DNA from: Rana temporaria
Taxonomy: Eukaryota; Chordata; Amphibia; Anura; Ranidae
Assembly (NCBI RefSeq): GCF_905171775.1
Contig: NC_053495.1
Location: forward strand, 108,362,909 to 108,426,908
DNA: 64,000 nt
Direction of reading: 5' to 3'
How positions within the stretch are numbered: position 1 is the first letter of the stretch; every line of letters starts with the position of its first letter. The notes under the pieces are model-generated. The model saw only the letters and a list, made by a program, of their open reading frames with translations. It was not told the DNA's origin and did not search any database. Made by a program: the position numbers and the translations under genes. Shown here piece after piece: positions 1 to 11,563 of the stretch.

Positions 1-337
1 GACACTTCCTGGTTGTCTGTTTCCTGATCACCACAGTACTGGGAGATTTCTCACTGTGGTGACTAAACAAGGAGGTGTGATTACTGTTTGTAAAACGAAA
101 CTGGATTGGTGCTGAGGGGTTTTAGACAAAGCATCGCTGCCCTTTATTGGCTTTTTGTCTCTGTACATCAGAGAACCAGGAAACAACAGCAAAAACTAAA
201 CGAAACTGTAGGTACATTATATGATTGTTTTTTTTATCTATGTTTAATCATTTTTAAAAGGAATCAGTTAACTATTATGTCTCTATACCCTGTAAACAGT
301 CATTTCAGCAAAAAACATTTTTTACTTTAGTGACCCT
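1..337 (+). repeat. TTAA-type MITE, family D (left end outside window)
   Basis: The right end reads CTTTAGTGACCCT followed by TTAA at 338-341. The interior, with a tract on the initial 'cacttcctggttgtctg' and a run ending 'ctgtaaacagtcatttcagc', recurs at 640-1097 and, in reverse, at 9338-9735. The left terminus lies before position 1. The TTAA duplication seen at the copy at 9338 suggests piggyBac or Kolobok mobilisation, which is inference. Confidence 0.7.
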
Positions 338-341
338 TTAA

Positions 342-635
342 GTCTAGCCCTAACCCCTCCATGTATTTACTAGTTCTGCGCAGTAGCAGGCTCTGGTATA
401 CATCTTTTATCCAAATATGTACTTATTGTACAAAGAAAGTAGCTAGAGAGAAAGTACAATGAATGCTTGCTACTCCAGCTGCTGTGTGGCTACAACAATA
501 ATGATAATGTTACTACTCCAGTCAGTTCCTATACTCCCCATGACAATCATTTTCATTAGCCAGATTCTACACCTAAAACCTGGAGATATCCTGGAGTTAT
601 TGTCTTACTACTGTGTGATTAATTTAAATAAGCAC
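342..635. other. Unassigned intronic sequence
   Basis: I see no repeat ends, RNA gene or convincing coding frame here. It lies between two family D MITEs in what would be the intron downstream of the KCNT2 exon. Confidence 0.5.
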
Positions 636-639
636 TTAA

Positions 640-1097
640 AGGGTTTGTAAAGGATTTTTTTTTTTATCTTAATAGCTTCCTTTACCTTAATGCAGTGCTG
701 TTTTCATGTCCTCATTGTTCGTTCTTGCTCTCAAGTTGCTGCAATTCTTCTCTGATCTCCACACTTCCTGGTTGTCTGTTTCCTGATAACCACAGTACTG
801 GGAGCTTTCTCTCTGTGGTCACTAATCAAGGAGGTGTGATTACTGTGTGTCTAAAACCCCTCAGCACCAATCAGTTTCGTTTTCCAAACCATCACTGCCC
901 TGTATTGGCTCTGTATGCTCTGTACAGCAGAGAAGCAGGAAACATGCAAAAACGAAACTAGAAACTATAGGTACATTATATGATTGATTTTTATCTATTT
1001 TTAATTGTTTTTAAAAGGAATCAGTTAACTATTATGTCTCTATACCCTGTAAACAGTCATTTCAGCAACACAAAAAAAAAATTCATTTACAACTCCT
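640..1097 (+). repeat. TTAA-type MITE, family D, full copy
   Basis: The element lies between TTAA at 636-639 and TTAA at 1098-1101. Its ends are AGGGTTTGTAAAGG and AACTCCT, a degenerate inverted repeat. The interior matches the copy at 1-337 in the same orientation, so two copies sit about 300 bp apart just downstream of the host exon. Confidence 0.75.
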
Positions 1098-1149
1098 TTA
1101 AGTAAGCTACATAATCATTGCACAATGAGCAAACATCAAGGTATCATAC

Positions 1150-1330
1150 CTGGATTGGAAGAACTACTAGTGCTACACAGATCATTATGACTACCAAAAG
1201 TTTTGATGGCCATATCTTTGGGGTCACATCTCCAAAACCCACAGTTGAAAACGTCACAATGCAGAAGTAGAGAGAATCAAATAGCGTCAATTTATTTCCA
1301 GCTCGCTCTAAGTGTTGAATTCCACAGATG
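1150..1330 (-). CDS. KCNT2: Sodium-activated potassium channel KCNT2, pore/S6 exon (partial)
   Basis: This is one internal exon, read on the minus strand, of a Slo2-type channel subunit: a tetrameric plasma-membrane K+ channel gated by intracellular Na+. It supplies one base of a split codon plus 60 codons. In order these cover the extracellular turret (CGIQHLERAGNKL), the pore helix (LFDSLYFCIVTFS), the selectivity filter (TVGFGDVTP) and S6 (KLLVVIMICVALVVLPIQ). It is bounded by an acceptor (TTTTTCAG ending at 1331) and a donor (CAG then GTATGA from 1149). GFGD in the filter and LFDSLYFC before it fit KCNT2 rather than KCNT1, which has GYGD. KIWPSKLLVV resembles KCNT1, so the paralog call is strong but not certain. 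No disabling change is seen. S1-S5 and the RCK domains must lie outside the window or in exons I did not find. Confidence 0.87.
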
Positions 1331-1657
1331 CTGAAAAACAAAATTACATTTACACCAATTAAAATATCTAGAGGAATAAAGGATATACTATATAGCCCAA
1401 TGTATTGCGTTGGTGATGTGTGTAATTTATGGGTTTTGAGGGAACAGACATATATTAAAGCAAATGACCAAAGTAATGATTTGCAAAGTAATTTCCTAAA
1501 GCAACTCAGCAGAAATCAGTTAAATTGAATCTTTCTGTTTTATACTTGTAGCATTTTTTCAAAAATGACTGTCTCTTCAATTATAATCTGAGAATTGTGA
1601 CATGAAATACAGCTGGCACTGCCCTTTATTGTTTGTCTTATTTATGCGGTAGTAAAG
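1331..1657 (-). other. Intron upstream of the KCNT2 exon
   Basis: It begins with the 3' splice-site tract of the KCNT2 intron on the minus strand (ATTTTGTTTTTCAG). Beyond that I see AT-rich sequence without repeat ends or coding signs. Confidence 0.6.
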
Positions 1658-1949
1658 GTAATTAAAAAAAAAACAACTACTAGCACATTATAAAAGACTT
1701 ACCTTGAAACAATGCCCTCCATCTCCATGCTGTTACCGCTAACAGGGCTTCTGCCGCGATGATGTCATTCCCACGCATTTGCTCTGCGGTATGCCGCAGA
1801 AACTATGCACCAGTGATGTCACCGCCTGCTGCTCCCTAGAATATCTCCTAAATAGTGCACGTTTAGGAGATATTCATTTAACCTATAGGTAAGCTTTATT
1901 ATAAGCTTACCTGTAGGATAAAAACAACAAAACAGGCTTTACTACAACT
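1658..1949 (-). repeat. TTAA-type MITE, family E, partial
   Basis: The right end, ACTACAACTT then TTAA at 1950-1953, is the reverse complement of the E start. It carries the same internal palindrome (GTAAGCTT...AAGCTTAC) as the full E copy at 45806-46234. The left end is not clear. Confidence 0.5.
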
Positions 1950-2045
1950 TTAAGACTCTTATTTGTGTGGTAAAGGATACGTATCTAATAATGTAATAAA
2001 TGCAATATAGTAGTCATTCAATATACAAAATAAATAGTAATAATT

Positions 2046-3893
2046 AGGGATGAGCCGAACACCCCACGGTTCGGTTCGCAGCAGAACACGCGAACAGGCA
2101 AAATATTTGTTCGAACACATGAACACCGTTAAAGTCTATGGGACACGAACATGAAAAATCAAAAGTGCTAATTTTAAAGGCTAATATGCAAGTTATTGTC
2201 ATAAAAAGTGCATATAACAATTGGTGAGCATACCCATATAGAAATACTGCTAAAGAATATGTAGGGACTGAGATGAGCGGTCACTCCTCGTGAAGGGGGT
2301 CTCTGCCGTAGCCAAAAATCATATGCGCAAAAACCAGGGTACTATCTTATAGGGAACCTAAAAAGTGTTTGGGGACCCGGGTCCTACCCCAGGGGACATA
2401 TATCAATGCAAAAAAAGTTTTAAAAACTGCAGTTTTTTCGGGAGCAGTGATTTTAATAATGCTTAAAGTGAAACAATAAATGTGAAATATTCCTGAAATA
2501 TTCCTTTAAATTTCGTATCTGGGGGGTGTCTATAGTGTGCCTGTAAAGTACTGCATGTTTCCTGTGCTTAGAAAAGTCCCTGCACAAAATTACATTTCTA
2601 AAGGAAAAAAAGTCATTTAAAACTACTCACGGCTATAATAATTTGTCGTGTCCCAGCAATACAGATGAATGTCATTGAAAAAAAAACAGCATGTGTTCCC
2701 CCCTTAGTCCATTACCAGGCCCTTTGGGTTTGGTATGAAAATTAACCACTTAAAACCTGGACCATTATGCAGGTTAAGGACTGCCCCTTTTTGCGATTCC
2801 GCACTGCGTTGCTTTAACTGACAATTGCGTGGTCGTGCGACGTGGCTCCCAAACACAATTGGTGTCCTTTTTTTTCTACAAATAGAACTTTCTTTTGCTG
2901 GTATTTGATCACCTCTGCGTCTTTTATTTTTTGCGCTATAAACAAAAATAGAGCGACAATTTTGAAAAAAATCCAATATTTTTTACTTTTGCTATAATAG
3001 ATATCCCCAAAAAATATCTAAAAACATTTTTTTCTTGAGTTTAGGCCGATACGTATTCTTCTACTTATTTTTGGTAAAAAAAATCGCATTAAGCGTTTAT
3101 TGATTGGTTTGCGCAAAAGTTATAGCGTTTACAAAATAAGGAATAGTTTTATGGCATTTAAAAAAAAAAAAGAATTTACTGTAAAAATGACAATGGCAGT
3201 GAAAGGGTTAATCACTAGGGGGCACTAAGGGGTTAAGTGTGTCCTAAGGGAGTGATTCTTACTGTAGGGGGGCCTGGCTGTAGGTGACACTGCCACAGAG
3301 AAGAACGGGGAAGGTGTGTTTACACACACCTCTCCCCGTTCTTCAGCTCCTGTGACCCGATCGCAGGACACCGGCGGCGATCGGGTCCACGGGACCCGCG
3401 GGCGTGGTCACGGACCTTCGGAATGGCTGGGCGCGCGGCCCTCAGCTGGTCTTTTGAAAGCGAGGTACAGGTACGTGCCTGTGCCCAGCCGTGTCATTCT
3501 GCCGACGTATATCGGCGTAAGGCGGTTCTTAAGTGGTTAAGGGGAACCCTGAACCAAAATTAAAAATAAAATGCGTGGGGGTCCCCGCAAATTCCATATC
3601 AGGCCCTTCAGGTTTATTATGGATATTAAGGGGAATGGCTTGGGGTTTCCCCCAAAAATCCATACCAGACCCTTATTCGAGCATGTAACATGGCAGGCCG
3701 CAGGAAAGGAGGGGGGACAGCAGAGCGCCCCCCCTGAAACATACCAGTCCACATGCCCTCAACATGCCCTCAACACAGGAGGCCCCCAAACTGTCTCCTG
3801 TGGTTTTTAACATTTTTTCACTTTTTTGGTGAAATGGTAGGAAGCTTCCAGATTCCGATAAGCCCCCCGCCCGCAGACCCCCACAACCACCGG
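2046..3893 (+). repeat. Long foldback repeat, family B, left arm, rearranged
   Basis: It starts AGGGATGAGCCGAACACCCC. The matching outer end in reverse closes the copy at 8512-10292, and a third copy begins near 54285. The arm carries the 'ataccaggccctt' hairpin motif and is interrupted by a C element at 2746-3536. It resumes at 3541 with 'ggggaacc' and ends in an inverted inner piece (3830-3893) abutting a hAT MITE. Non-coding; the apparent ORFs at 3537-4041 are repeat shadows. Confidence 0.65.
2746..3536 (+). repeat. TTAA-type MITE, family C, 791 bp, nested in family B
   Basis: The ends are CCACTTAAAACC and GGTTCTTAAGTGG, flanked by TTAA at 2742-2745 and 3537-3540. An uninterrupted paralog (reverse complement of 9230-9245, reading 'ggattttaaggggaac') shows one TTAA at the same place. 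This supports a TTAA target duplication. Confidence 0.82.
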
Positions 3894-4386
3894 GCAAGTC
3901 ATAGACTTCTGTTATTATCTGCGGGTTTGGTGCGCTTTCAGAAAGTGCGCCACACCTGCAGGATATAATAGACATTGATGGCAAAGTGCAGGAAAGCCAC
4001 AGGTGCATTGTGCTGCACCCGCAGTGCAGGTAAACTGTCACACATCAGTGTGAAAACAGCCTTAAGCCCCTTTCACATGATCGGTTCAACCAATGCAGAT
4101 CCTCCATTCACCTCTATGGAGTGGCAGATGTAAACAAACTTGTGTCCATTTGCACCCACCTACCTCCAATCCGATCCACAAAACAAAAACAGAAGGGAAT
4201 CCGTCCTCTTCCATCTGGTTGGATCGGATGGGAGGGCTCACAGAGTAGAGTGGGCTGTGTCCATGTCTGCTCTGCATATACAGAGTGGACACGGATTTGT
4301 CTTCCATTGCTCAACTTATTGTGGCCCACCACCAGTTACCAAGTAGCTTAAGTGGCCCTTGCTCTTCAAAAGGTTGGGCACCCCTG
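3894..4386 (-). repeat. hAT-type non-autonomous element (CAGGGGTGCCCAACC end)
   Basis: The right end is GGTTGGGCACCCCTG, a typical hAT-style CAG terminus in reverse. The body is homologous, in opposite orientation, to 47270-47880: both share 'ccttttgaagagcaagggccactta' and a 'taataacagaagtct' block. The other terminus is lost at the junction with family B. Short overlapping ORFs here are not genes. Confidence 0.6.
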
Positions 4387-4799
4387 CCCTAAAATGAGTC
4401 TGCTTACATTGATACTACAAACTTTGTTGGCAGTACCTGTCTGGTAATGATATAAATACTGTGACATCACTCAATTTACAAAGGAGGCCCTATCATTTTT
4501 CTAACTCATAGAACTTAAAAAAAACTGTTGTCAATAACTGTTAGTAAACTGCACATACTGCAACATCAGTAAATCATTTTGAAATAACACACCAACAATA
4601 AGTCCACATGCTGCAACATTTTGAAAACACAAGATGTTGGGAACAGCTGCCAAGAAGTTATGCACTTGTAAATGAGAATTGCTCTATGTGATGAGAAAGT
4701 ATAGAGTACATACTGTATACAATTACAAATTGTATTTTGAAAGAAAACTAAAAGTTTAACACATATTGATAAAATTATTTGAACCAAGCTGGGCCATTT
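4387..4799. other. Unassigned sequence
   Basis: AT-rich sequence with no recognised repeat end, RNA gene or coding frame. It may be host intron. Confidence 0.45.
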
Positions 4800-5040
4800 T
4801 ACATGCATCGCTATAAAAATATTCAAAGAAGGGCACAGAGCTAGCTGTGAAACGGGATCGCTGCCTGAAGGAGAACCTCTGGCCACTCAGGGGATAGATT
4901 GGTTATCAACAAGCCTCCAGGACCCACAATCTCTCTACCCACACCAGGGGAATTAACCCTAGACACCCGCAACCATAATGAAGAAGCACAAAGAGTAGAG
5001 GAAGCCTCAGAAACTCACAGCCTTCTTTCCTCAGCAGAAG

Positions 5041-5930
5041 CATGGCAGCAGGCAAAATGGCACCAGCCTTCACCCTGGCCCCTAGAGCAGCACCATGGGA
5101 TTCTCATGCCTCCTCCAGCGGTTCACTACACAGCCCAAATTAGGTACATCCACCCCACTATCTGGCATCCCAGAAAAGTCCAGGTTTCGGATGGACACAA
5201 AGACCAGAGACCATGAGGTAAGCCCCAATGCAGATTCAGGGGAGGACACAAGGGAGCCAGTGCTAGGTACAGGTATGAAAGACACGTTGATGTCACTGAG
5301 AAACTCACTTTAGGCAGCTCTGATGTCTTGTATGCATAAGTTTAACAAGGAGCTGAAAAATGTTGAAGCCAGGATTGATCATATAGAAAACAAGATGGGG
5401 GAGTTTGACAATACATTAATGACCTGGTGGATGCCTGTGAGGGGAAGGATGAGGAGATGGAGTGGGTCAAAACTAAAATAGCAGATATTGAGGACAGATA
5501 CAGAAGGAACAATCTAAAAATAAGGGGGATCCCTGAATCAGTTGCACATGCAGATTTATGTTTCTGTTTTACTACTATATTAAAAGTTATTTTCCCTGAG
5601 GTATCTGTCTTAGATGTTACAGTGGACAGAAAACATGGCCTTCCAAAACCTCCTCATCTCCCAGAGCAACTTTCTAGAGATGTGATCTTGCGACTGCAAG
5701 CTCATGTCTGCAATGTGCAGGAAAGAGCACATCCCTTTTCAATACTCGAAGCTCCAATATAATGCAGATTTATCCCAGTGTACATTACTGAAGAGGAGAA
5801 ATCTTAACACTATTACAAAAGCTCCAAGGAAACATGATATAAGTTACAGGTGGGGACACCCCACGAAAATGACTGTGTCACAGACTCTATGGGAAAAGGT
5901 CTAGCTTTGATGAAGTCCTGGCAATTACTT
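5041..5930 (+). pseudogene. L1 ORF1 (RNA-binding chaperone) pseudogene
   Basis: ORF1 proteins trimerise through a coiled coil and bind LINE RNA in the cytoplasmic RNP. The first plausible start is ATG at 5044 (MAAGKMAPA). A coiled-coil stretch around 5330-5480 leads into the diagnostic RRM start RYRRNNLKIRGIPES at about 5495-5540. The C-terminal domain follows, with PRDVILRL preserved in altered form and then KRRNLNTITKA near 5790. The frame changes at least twice (near 5330 and 5750), so no intact protein is possible. The RRNNLKIRGIP motif is the basis for assigning the L1/Tx1 group. Confidence 0.75.
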
Positions 5931-6329
5931 CCAGAGTCACCTGCCCCTTCCTCCTCACCTAATATCCCTAACCATGTGGATCCAGGGTGGAAAACGATGA
6001 CAAATAAAATCTCTCGAAAGCACAATTGATTCTGGTGAGGTGCAAGAAATGTTCATTCAAGTTCCCCTGTATGGCAGAGGATGAATTTTAGTTCAACACA
6101 CCCCCATTCAGCTTGAGCAGAAGTTGCTGCATACGGGTTCTATATACATTTTTGTGACTTTCCTGTCGGTTTCGGTTTGATGAATATTGTAATTGACTAT
6201 TTCGTTATTTTACTATTTTTTGTTCCATTTCTCCTGATCTCTTCGGGATCCATCCACTAGAGGGCACCCACCTCCCACAGTGAGTAAATCCAACTCATCA
6301 TTCTAAACTACATCTTTTCACAAACAAAA

Positions 6330-6620
6330 TATGGGACTGACATTTTTGTCCTAAATCTTTTTGGCAAGAAACTCTGCGCTTTAAATGTGATGTCATATGT
6401 GTATTGGAGACACACTTTTGAAACAGCGCTCCACATAAATGCACTCACAGGAATCAACTCTACGGCACTCACTTTAGTAAATGTTTATGCTCCCAATGCA
6501 CACCAACTATGTTTTTTAGAACAAATTATTAAAGACCATACACAAACACCAGCAAGGTGGATTACTCGTGTGTGGGGACTTTAATATCACCCCAGATCTG
6601 ACTATTGACTCCACATCTTC
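6330..6620 (+). pseudogene. L1 ORF2 endonuclease domain fragment
   Basis: AP-endonuclease-like domain that nicks target DNA in L1 retrotransposition. Readable motifs in shifting frames are CVLETHF (about 6398-6420), NVYAPNAHQ (about 6480-6510) and the catalytic-loop motif CGDFNITPD (about 6572-6600). Frameshifts separate them and no reverse transcriptase follows. It is the downstream part of the LINE that starts near 4800. Confidence 0.72.
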
Positions 6621-6660
6621 TAGTGGGCAGCATACTTTATCTCTTCAATGCTCCATTTAA

Positions 6661-7010
6661 CACCACGATCTTAATATAGAAGAGAGGAGTTTGTGGGACT
6701 TTAAATGAGGGAGCGCCATGTCAAAAGGAATAATACCATAAATATTAGGTTATAGTACATGATTTATTTTTTACAATCTTAAATACATGTCAAATAGGTA
6801 GGTAGTCACAAGGCTTACTCTAGATATGCTGCTACATAGCATGCAATACAGAAATAAAAAACAGACATGGCAGATATACATAATAAAATAGATAAATTAG
6901 AGAATATATGAAATTTGAACAGGTGACTGTTGGCATCTAGGGGCACTCTATGCGTTTCCTGGCATTGCAGCTATTCATCAGGAGTGTTTTAGGGTGGTCT
7001 ACTGAAAATA
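6661..7010 (-). mobile_element. Penelope-like terminal fragment (candidate)
   Basis: On the minus strand it carries a CTGATGA...GAAACGC arrangement (6981-6952) followed by AT-rich sequence, resembling the hammerhead-bearing terminal repeats of Penelope-like elements. No reverse transcriptase is present. The family call is an inference from this arrangement alone. Confidence 0.4.
6952..6981 (-). other. Hammerhead-like core motif (degenerate)
   Basis: On the minus strand CTGATGA at 6981-6975 is followed 16 nt later by GAAACGC at 6958-6952. These match the two invariant strands of the hammerhead core. The intervening stem II does not pair well, and only a short CACTC/GAGTG pairing flanks the core. 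Activity is doubtful. Confidence 0.35.
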
Positions 7011-8511
7011 AAAAATAAAAATAAAGAATAAATGATAATGCCTTCTAAATGGAAAAGGACAGGGACTATGTCCCAACAGGATGGAAACGGTTGGGAAATT
7101 TACTAAAAAACCGCAAGACCTGGTTCGGTATCTGCCAAGGAAAAAGGGGATTCGGGCACAATGTCTCCCCGGGGTTGAGATGGGGAACCCCCCGAGGACG
7201 AGGAACAGCGCCTGGAGTATAACATGGTGGCCACAGCTTGATCCAAGTGCATAGTGTACCTAAAACAAGTGTATGTAACGCTATCAGCGTTAATTCAGTG
7301 TGTACGAGCGCAGCTGTATCTCTCCCTAACAGCTGCGCTCTATTCAATGAGATGTCCGCGTCACTTCCGGTGCGCGGACGTCTGCGGTTCACGCTGGAAC
7401 GCGGAAGTGCGTTCCAGCGTACGGCGCCCGGCTCCTCTCACGAGCCCGGGCTATTTAAACCCCCAGGTTCGGCGGCAGGGTGTTCAGATATTGCAGTTGG
7501 ACGCCTGCCGCCACCTGTGTATTGGGACCCCTCTGCAGCCTCTCCTTCTCGGACCAAATCTGCCAGCAGCCCTGACGCCAAACCAGCCTCCCTGATCCAG
7601 CTTCACAGCACCTCTTCCCTGAACCCTGCTATCTGGATGTCAGCAACCTTTCTGTTGGAAACCTCCACTTGAAGCTACTAGCTAACCGCAATTACCCTAA
7701 TGACAATTAGCTGTTATTACAGTGTATATCTTCTCTGCTGTTAAAGGGACAGTGTTCTTATTCTCTATATCTGCTATACTACTGGGTCTGTTATCTCAGC
7801 TCAAGTTTATTTCCTGCACTCACCTCAGTAAGACCACTGAATCATTAATAGAGCCATTTGCATTCTGCCGCAGCCAACCTGTCTGTTTAATACTGAGCTG
7901 CCAGTAGCTATATCAAGGGACTGTTCCATAGTCTGCTGTCTAATTAAGTTTATGAAGTAATAAGCTACCATAATTATAAGTTCTGTTTCTCACTGGAGGT
8001 TGTGATGAGTAAACCCCAAACTCTTATTGTTCATTGAGAGTGAACCGGTGGTTGAACCCTGAGAAGCCTCCGCAGTTGAGATCCAAAACCATATTTACTA
8101 AACCCAGAATATTCTCGCAGGGTCATAACAGTGTATCAAAAAATTATATAAAAAAATGTAAAAGTGGGGTAGCGAGATATCAATGTGTTCCCATAAGGGG
8201 ATTGCATAGGAAAATGTGCAAGGAACAGAGCCAAACAGGGGAGGAAAAAACATACCAGAAGATGATGACTTAGCTCCCAGCAAAAAGGGTGACCTGTGTA
8301 AAGGATCAGGTGTGTTGTTCCTAATGGTTGAATCAAGCAAATGAACCACCAGCCACTCCAAGGCTACTATATACCTCCATTCCCAGGTGGGGCCCCCATC
8401 AACGTCATGCCTAATTGACCATTTTGCACAAGGGAACCCACTACTGATGGTTTACCATACGCAGCTGGAAATTCCCTCCTGCCTCCCTTGTCCAAAATGG
8501 TCCAGTGATGT
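7011..8511. other. Unassigned region, possibly an LTR of a retrotransposon
   Basis: From about 7274 a CpG-rich block begins TGTAACGC, has a TATA-like CTATTTAAAC near 7450, and is followed by AT-richer sequence to about 8030. That layout resembles a U3-R-U5 long terminal repeat. No second copy, primer-binding site or gag/pol is visible, so the LTR idea is weak. The remainder (8034-8500) shows nothing I recognise. Confidence 0.3.
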
Positions 8512-10292
8512 GACCCGTCACGTGACCCCGTCCCCCTCTGATGCACCCTCTGCTACGTCACTGGGTAAGCCTGGCTTCCCCCTTGCGTCAGAGGGGGTGG
8601 GGTCACGTGACAGGTGGCTCCGCCTCACTAATAAAAGAAATGTCACAGCTTCAGCCGCGTCATTCGCCAGGCTGTGTCTGGCGGAGAGAGGATGCTGGCG
8701 ATGCTGCGCTCTGGATCCCGGACGATCTTCTCATCGCTGGACAGGAGAGGAGATCAACCGTCGCTGGATACCGACAACGTTGGTGCAGGGAGCCGGGACC
8801 AAGTGGATTACCACCGCTGGATTTTTTTTTTTAATAAAGGACTTTTTTCTACGGTGTGTGTGTGTTTTTTACAACTATTTACACTTCCTTCGTGAAATGG
8901 TAGGTGTACAATGTACCCCATTACCAATTCACATAGGGGGGGGCAATATCTGGGGGTCCCCTTTGTTAAAGGGGTCTTCCAGATTCTGATAAGCCCCCCG
9001 CCCGCAGACCCCCACAACCACCGGCCAGGGTTGTGGGGATAAGGCCCTTGTCCCCATCAATATGGGGACATCCTCCCCATGTTGAGGGCATGTGGCCTGG
9101 TAAGGTTCAGGAGAGGGGGGCCGCACTCTGTCCCCCCTCTTTTCTGTGGCCGGCCAGGTTAACGTGCTCGGACAAGGGGTCTGGTGTTGGTTTTTGGGGG
9201 AACTCCATGCCATTTATTTTTTAAATTTGGGGTGGAGTTCCCCTTAAAATCCACATCAGACCTGAAGGGTCTGGAATAGATATTTGGGGGGAACCCCACG
9301 TCATTTTTTTTTTAATTGTCAGTGGGGTTCTCCTTAAAGGATCACTAAAGGAAAACATTTTTTTGCTGAAATGACTGTTTACAGGGTATAGAGACATAAT
9401 AGTTGACTGATTCCTTTTAAAAATGATTAAAAATAGATAAACAGCAATCATATAATGTGCCTCCTAGATGCAAAAATGAAAGTGAAACTAATTTAGTCTT
9501 TGCATGTTATTTCAAGGCTCTGTGCTGGACAGTGCCATAGAGAGTCATGGCTAGGAAAACGAAACTAAAGTCTCCCATTACTTTTTTCATAAGGAGCCAG
9601 ACAACCAGGAAGTTTCCACAACAGAGCAGAATTACAGCAACATCAGAGCAAAAACAAACAACGAGGACATGAAACCAGGACTGCAGTAAGGTAAAGGAAG
9701 CTATTTAGCTAAAAAAAAAATCCTTTAGTGACCCTTTAATATCCATACCAGACCTGAAGGGTCTGGTAATTGAATTTGGGGGGACCCCCACGCTTTTTTT
9801 ATGAATTAATTCTCTCTGAATTGCCGGGAGCCGACAATTCATTATAGCTGCGAGTCCGGTTTTAAATGACTTTTTTTCTTTCAGAAATGACACTTTGTGC
9901 AGTGACAGTTCTAAGTACGGGAAACATGCGCTATTTCACATGCTTACTTTACACCCCCTCCTAGGTACGAAATTTAAAGGAATATTTCACTTTTATTGTT
10001 TCACTTTTAGCATTATTAAATTCACTGCTCCCGAAATTTTTTCCAATTTTAAAGCTTTTTTTTGCATTGATACATGTCCCCTGGGGCAGGACCCAGGTCC
10101 CCAAACACTTTTTAGAACAATAACTTGCATATTAGCCTTTAAAATTAGCACTTTATTTTTCTCCCATAGACTTTAACAGGGTGTTCCGCGGCTTTTCTAA
10201 TTTGCCGCGAACACCCCAAATTGTTCGTTGTTCGTCGAACAGGCAATGTTCGAGTCGAACATGAGTTCAACTCGAACTCGAAGCTCATCCCT
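8512..10292 (-). repeat. Long foldback repeat, family B, right arm with central hairpin
   Basis: The element begins at a hairpin: GTCACGTGACCCC near 8517 pairs with GGGGTCACGTGAC ending near 8611. It then runs outward through CCGCCCGCAGACCCCC (about 8999) and ends GCTCATCCCT at 10292, the reverse complement of the start at 2046. A D element is inserted at 9338-9735. It is one arm of a palindromic non-coding family. Confidence 0.65.
9338..9735 (-). repeat. TTAA-type MITE, family D, nested in family B
   Basis: The ends AGGATCACTAAAGG and CCTTTAGTGACCCT form a 14-bp inverted repeat with one mismatch. TTAA flanks both sides (9334-9337, 9736-9739). Removing the element and one TTAA restores the usual family B reading across the junction. 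Confidence 0.85.
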
Positions 10293-10684
10293 ACTAACTA
10301 CTAATGTTAATCTACTCTGATAAAAATGATTCTGTTGGCTTGTAATTTTGCCATAAAAGTGTTATAATTTTCAACAAATAAATACATGTTAATTAATTTA
10401 CTTTGATATTTTAAGGAACCTTACGTAATTTTCAATAGTTCTTAAAACACACATTTTACATTTACAAAAAATCTCTGAAATTATGGAAGTAGATGTTGCC
10501 AAACATGCAACCGCTCAAGTTTTGATGCTGTAATTTTAAAGAGTTTGATGTCTTTAGAACTTTGAAAACTGTCATGAGGCAGTTCCCATACGTTTGAGGT
10601 CCATCAGGACAAAAGAGCACAAAAGTCACTACAAAGCCAGAGTGAACATTGAACAAATTATCGTTCACATGCTTTAAATGTTGC
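10293..10684. other. Unassigned sequence with a 76-codon minus-strand frame
   Basis: A minus-strand frame runs from 10692 to 10462, with no known motif, no clear splice sites and no homolog I recognise. I see no TE ends. Treated as host intron of unknown content. Confidence 0.4.
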
Positions 10685-10688
10685 TTAA

Positions 10689-11440
10689 CCACTTACCGCC
10701 CGCCTGCCCTATTGTGGATTTACATCTGCAATGTGGCTCCATTATCCTGACTGGGCATCAAATGACGTTCAGCAGGATAAGCCACTTGTGTGCGCCCCAA
10801 GGGGTGTGCAGTGTGGCGATTAGTGGTGCTTTGTGTCACTCTGACACACCGCATCTCCGATCGTGGTAAAGAGCCTATGATGTAGGCTCTTAACCATGTG
10901 ATCAGCTGTGACCAATAACAGCTAAACACAGTGGTAACCAGGACATGTCAGTAAATGGCTTTCCTCTGTTTGTGCTGACAGGGAGAGCCGATCGGCGGCT
11001 CTCTTGACAGAGGGAGGGGGGTCTGCTCTAATAATAAGCACATTGATTATCAGCACAGCCCCCAACAGAGGTGCCCACAAACGTGGCACTCAGTGCCCAC
11101 CAAATGACAATTAGTGTCCATCAAAATACCAATCAGTGCCCATCAAAATGCCAATATGTGCCCATCAGTAACGCATGTCGGTGCCCTTCACAGATGCCAA
11201 TCAGTTCCCATCAGTAATTACTGTTAGTGCCTCCTCATCAGTGCAGCCTCATCAGTGCCTGTCAGTAGAGGAGAAAACACAATTTTATAAAAGAAACAAA
11301 GAAAAACATATTTTTTTCAAAAATGTTGGTCTTTTCTAGTTTGTTTAGCAAAAAATAAAAACCCCAGTGGTGATCACATACCACCAAAAGAAAGCTCTAT
11401 TTGTGGGATGAAAATTATAAAAAAAAAAAAAAAGGAGTTT
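10689..11440 (+). repeat. TTAA-type MITE, family C variant with diverged minisatellite
   Basis: It starts CCACTTACCGCCC after TTAA (10685-10688). It contains about 20-bp diverged tandem units ('gtgcccatcaaaatgccaat') at 11090-11265 and the C hallmark CCACAAATAGAGCTTTC in reverse near 11400. The right terminus is not recognisable. Confidence 0.55.
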
Positions 11441-11563
11441 GGGTACAGACAGGCTGTGTGCTGGAGATCTGCCCCAGTCACCTTTTTTTCTCTTGATGTC
11501 AGGAAAACTTGTCAGAAGTGACTGATAGCTGAGAAACAAAGCAGCAGACATAAATGACACTGA

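Larger units (their letters stand above)
4800..6660 (+). mobile_element. L1-type LINE fragment: 5' region, ORF1 and start of ORF2
   Basis: The fragment keeps a 5' untranslated region, an ORF1 relic and the endonuclease start of ORF2. It stops near 6660 without reverse transcriptase or a 3' tail. Frameshifts are frequent, so it is old. A Penelope-like piece follows directly. Confidence 0.75.

Noticed and set aside
7274..8030. A definite LTR retrotransposon
   Set aside because: Only a TG start, a TATA-like box and composition support it; no partner LTR, primer site or gag/pol is seen, so it is listed as possible only.
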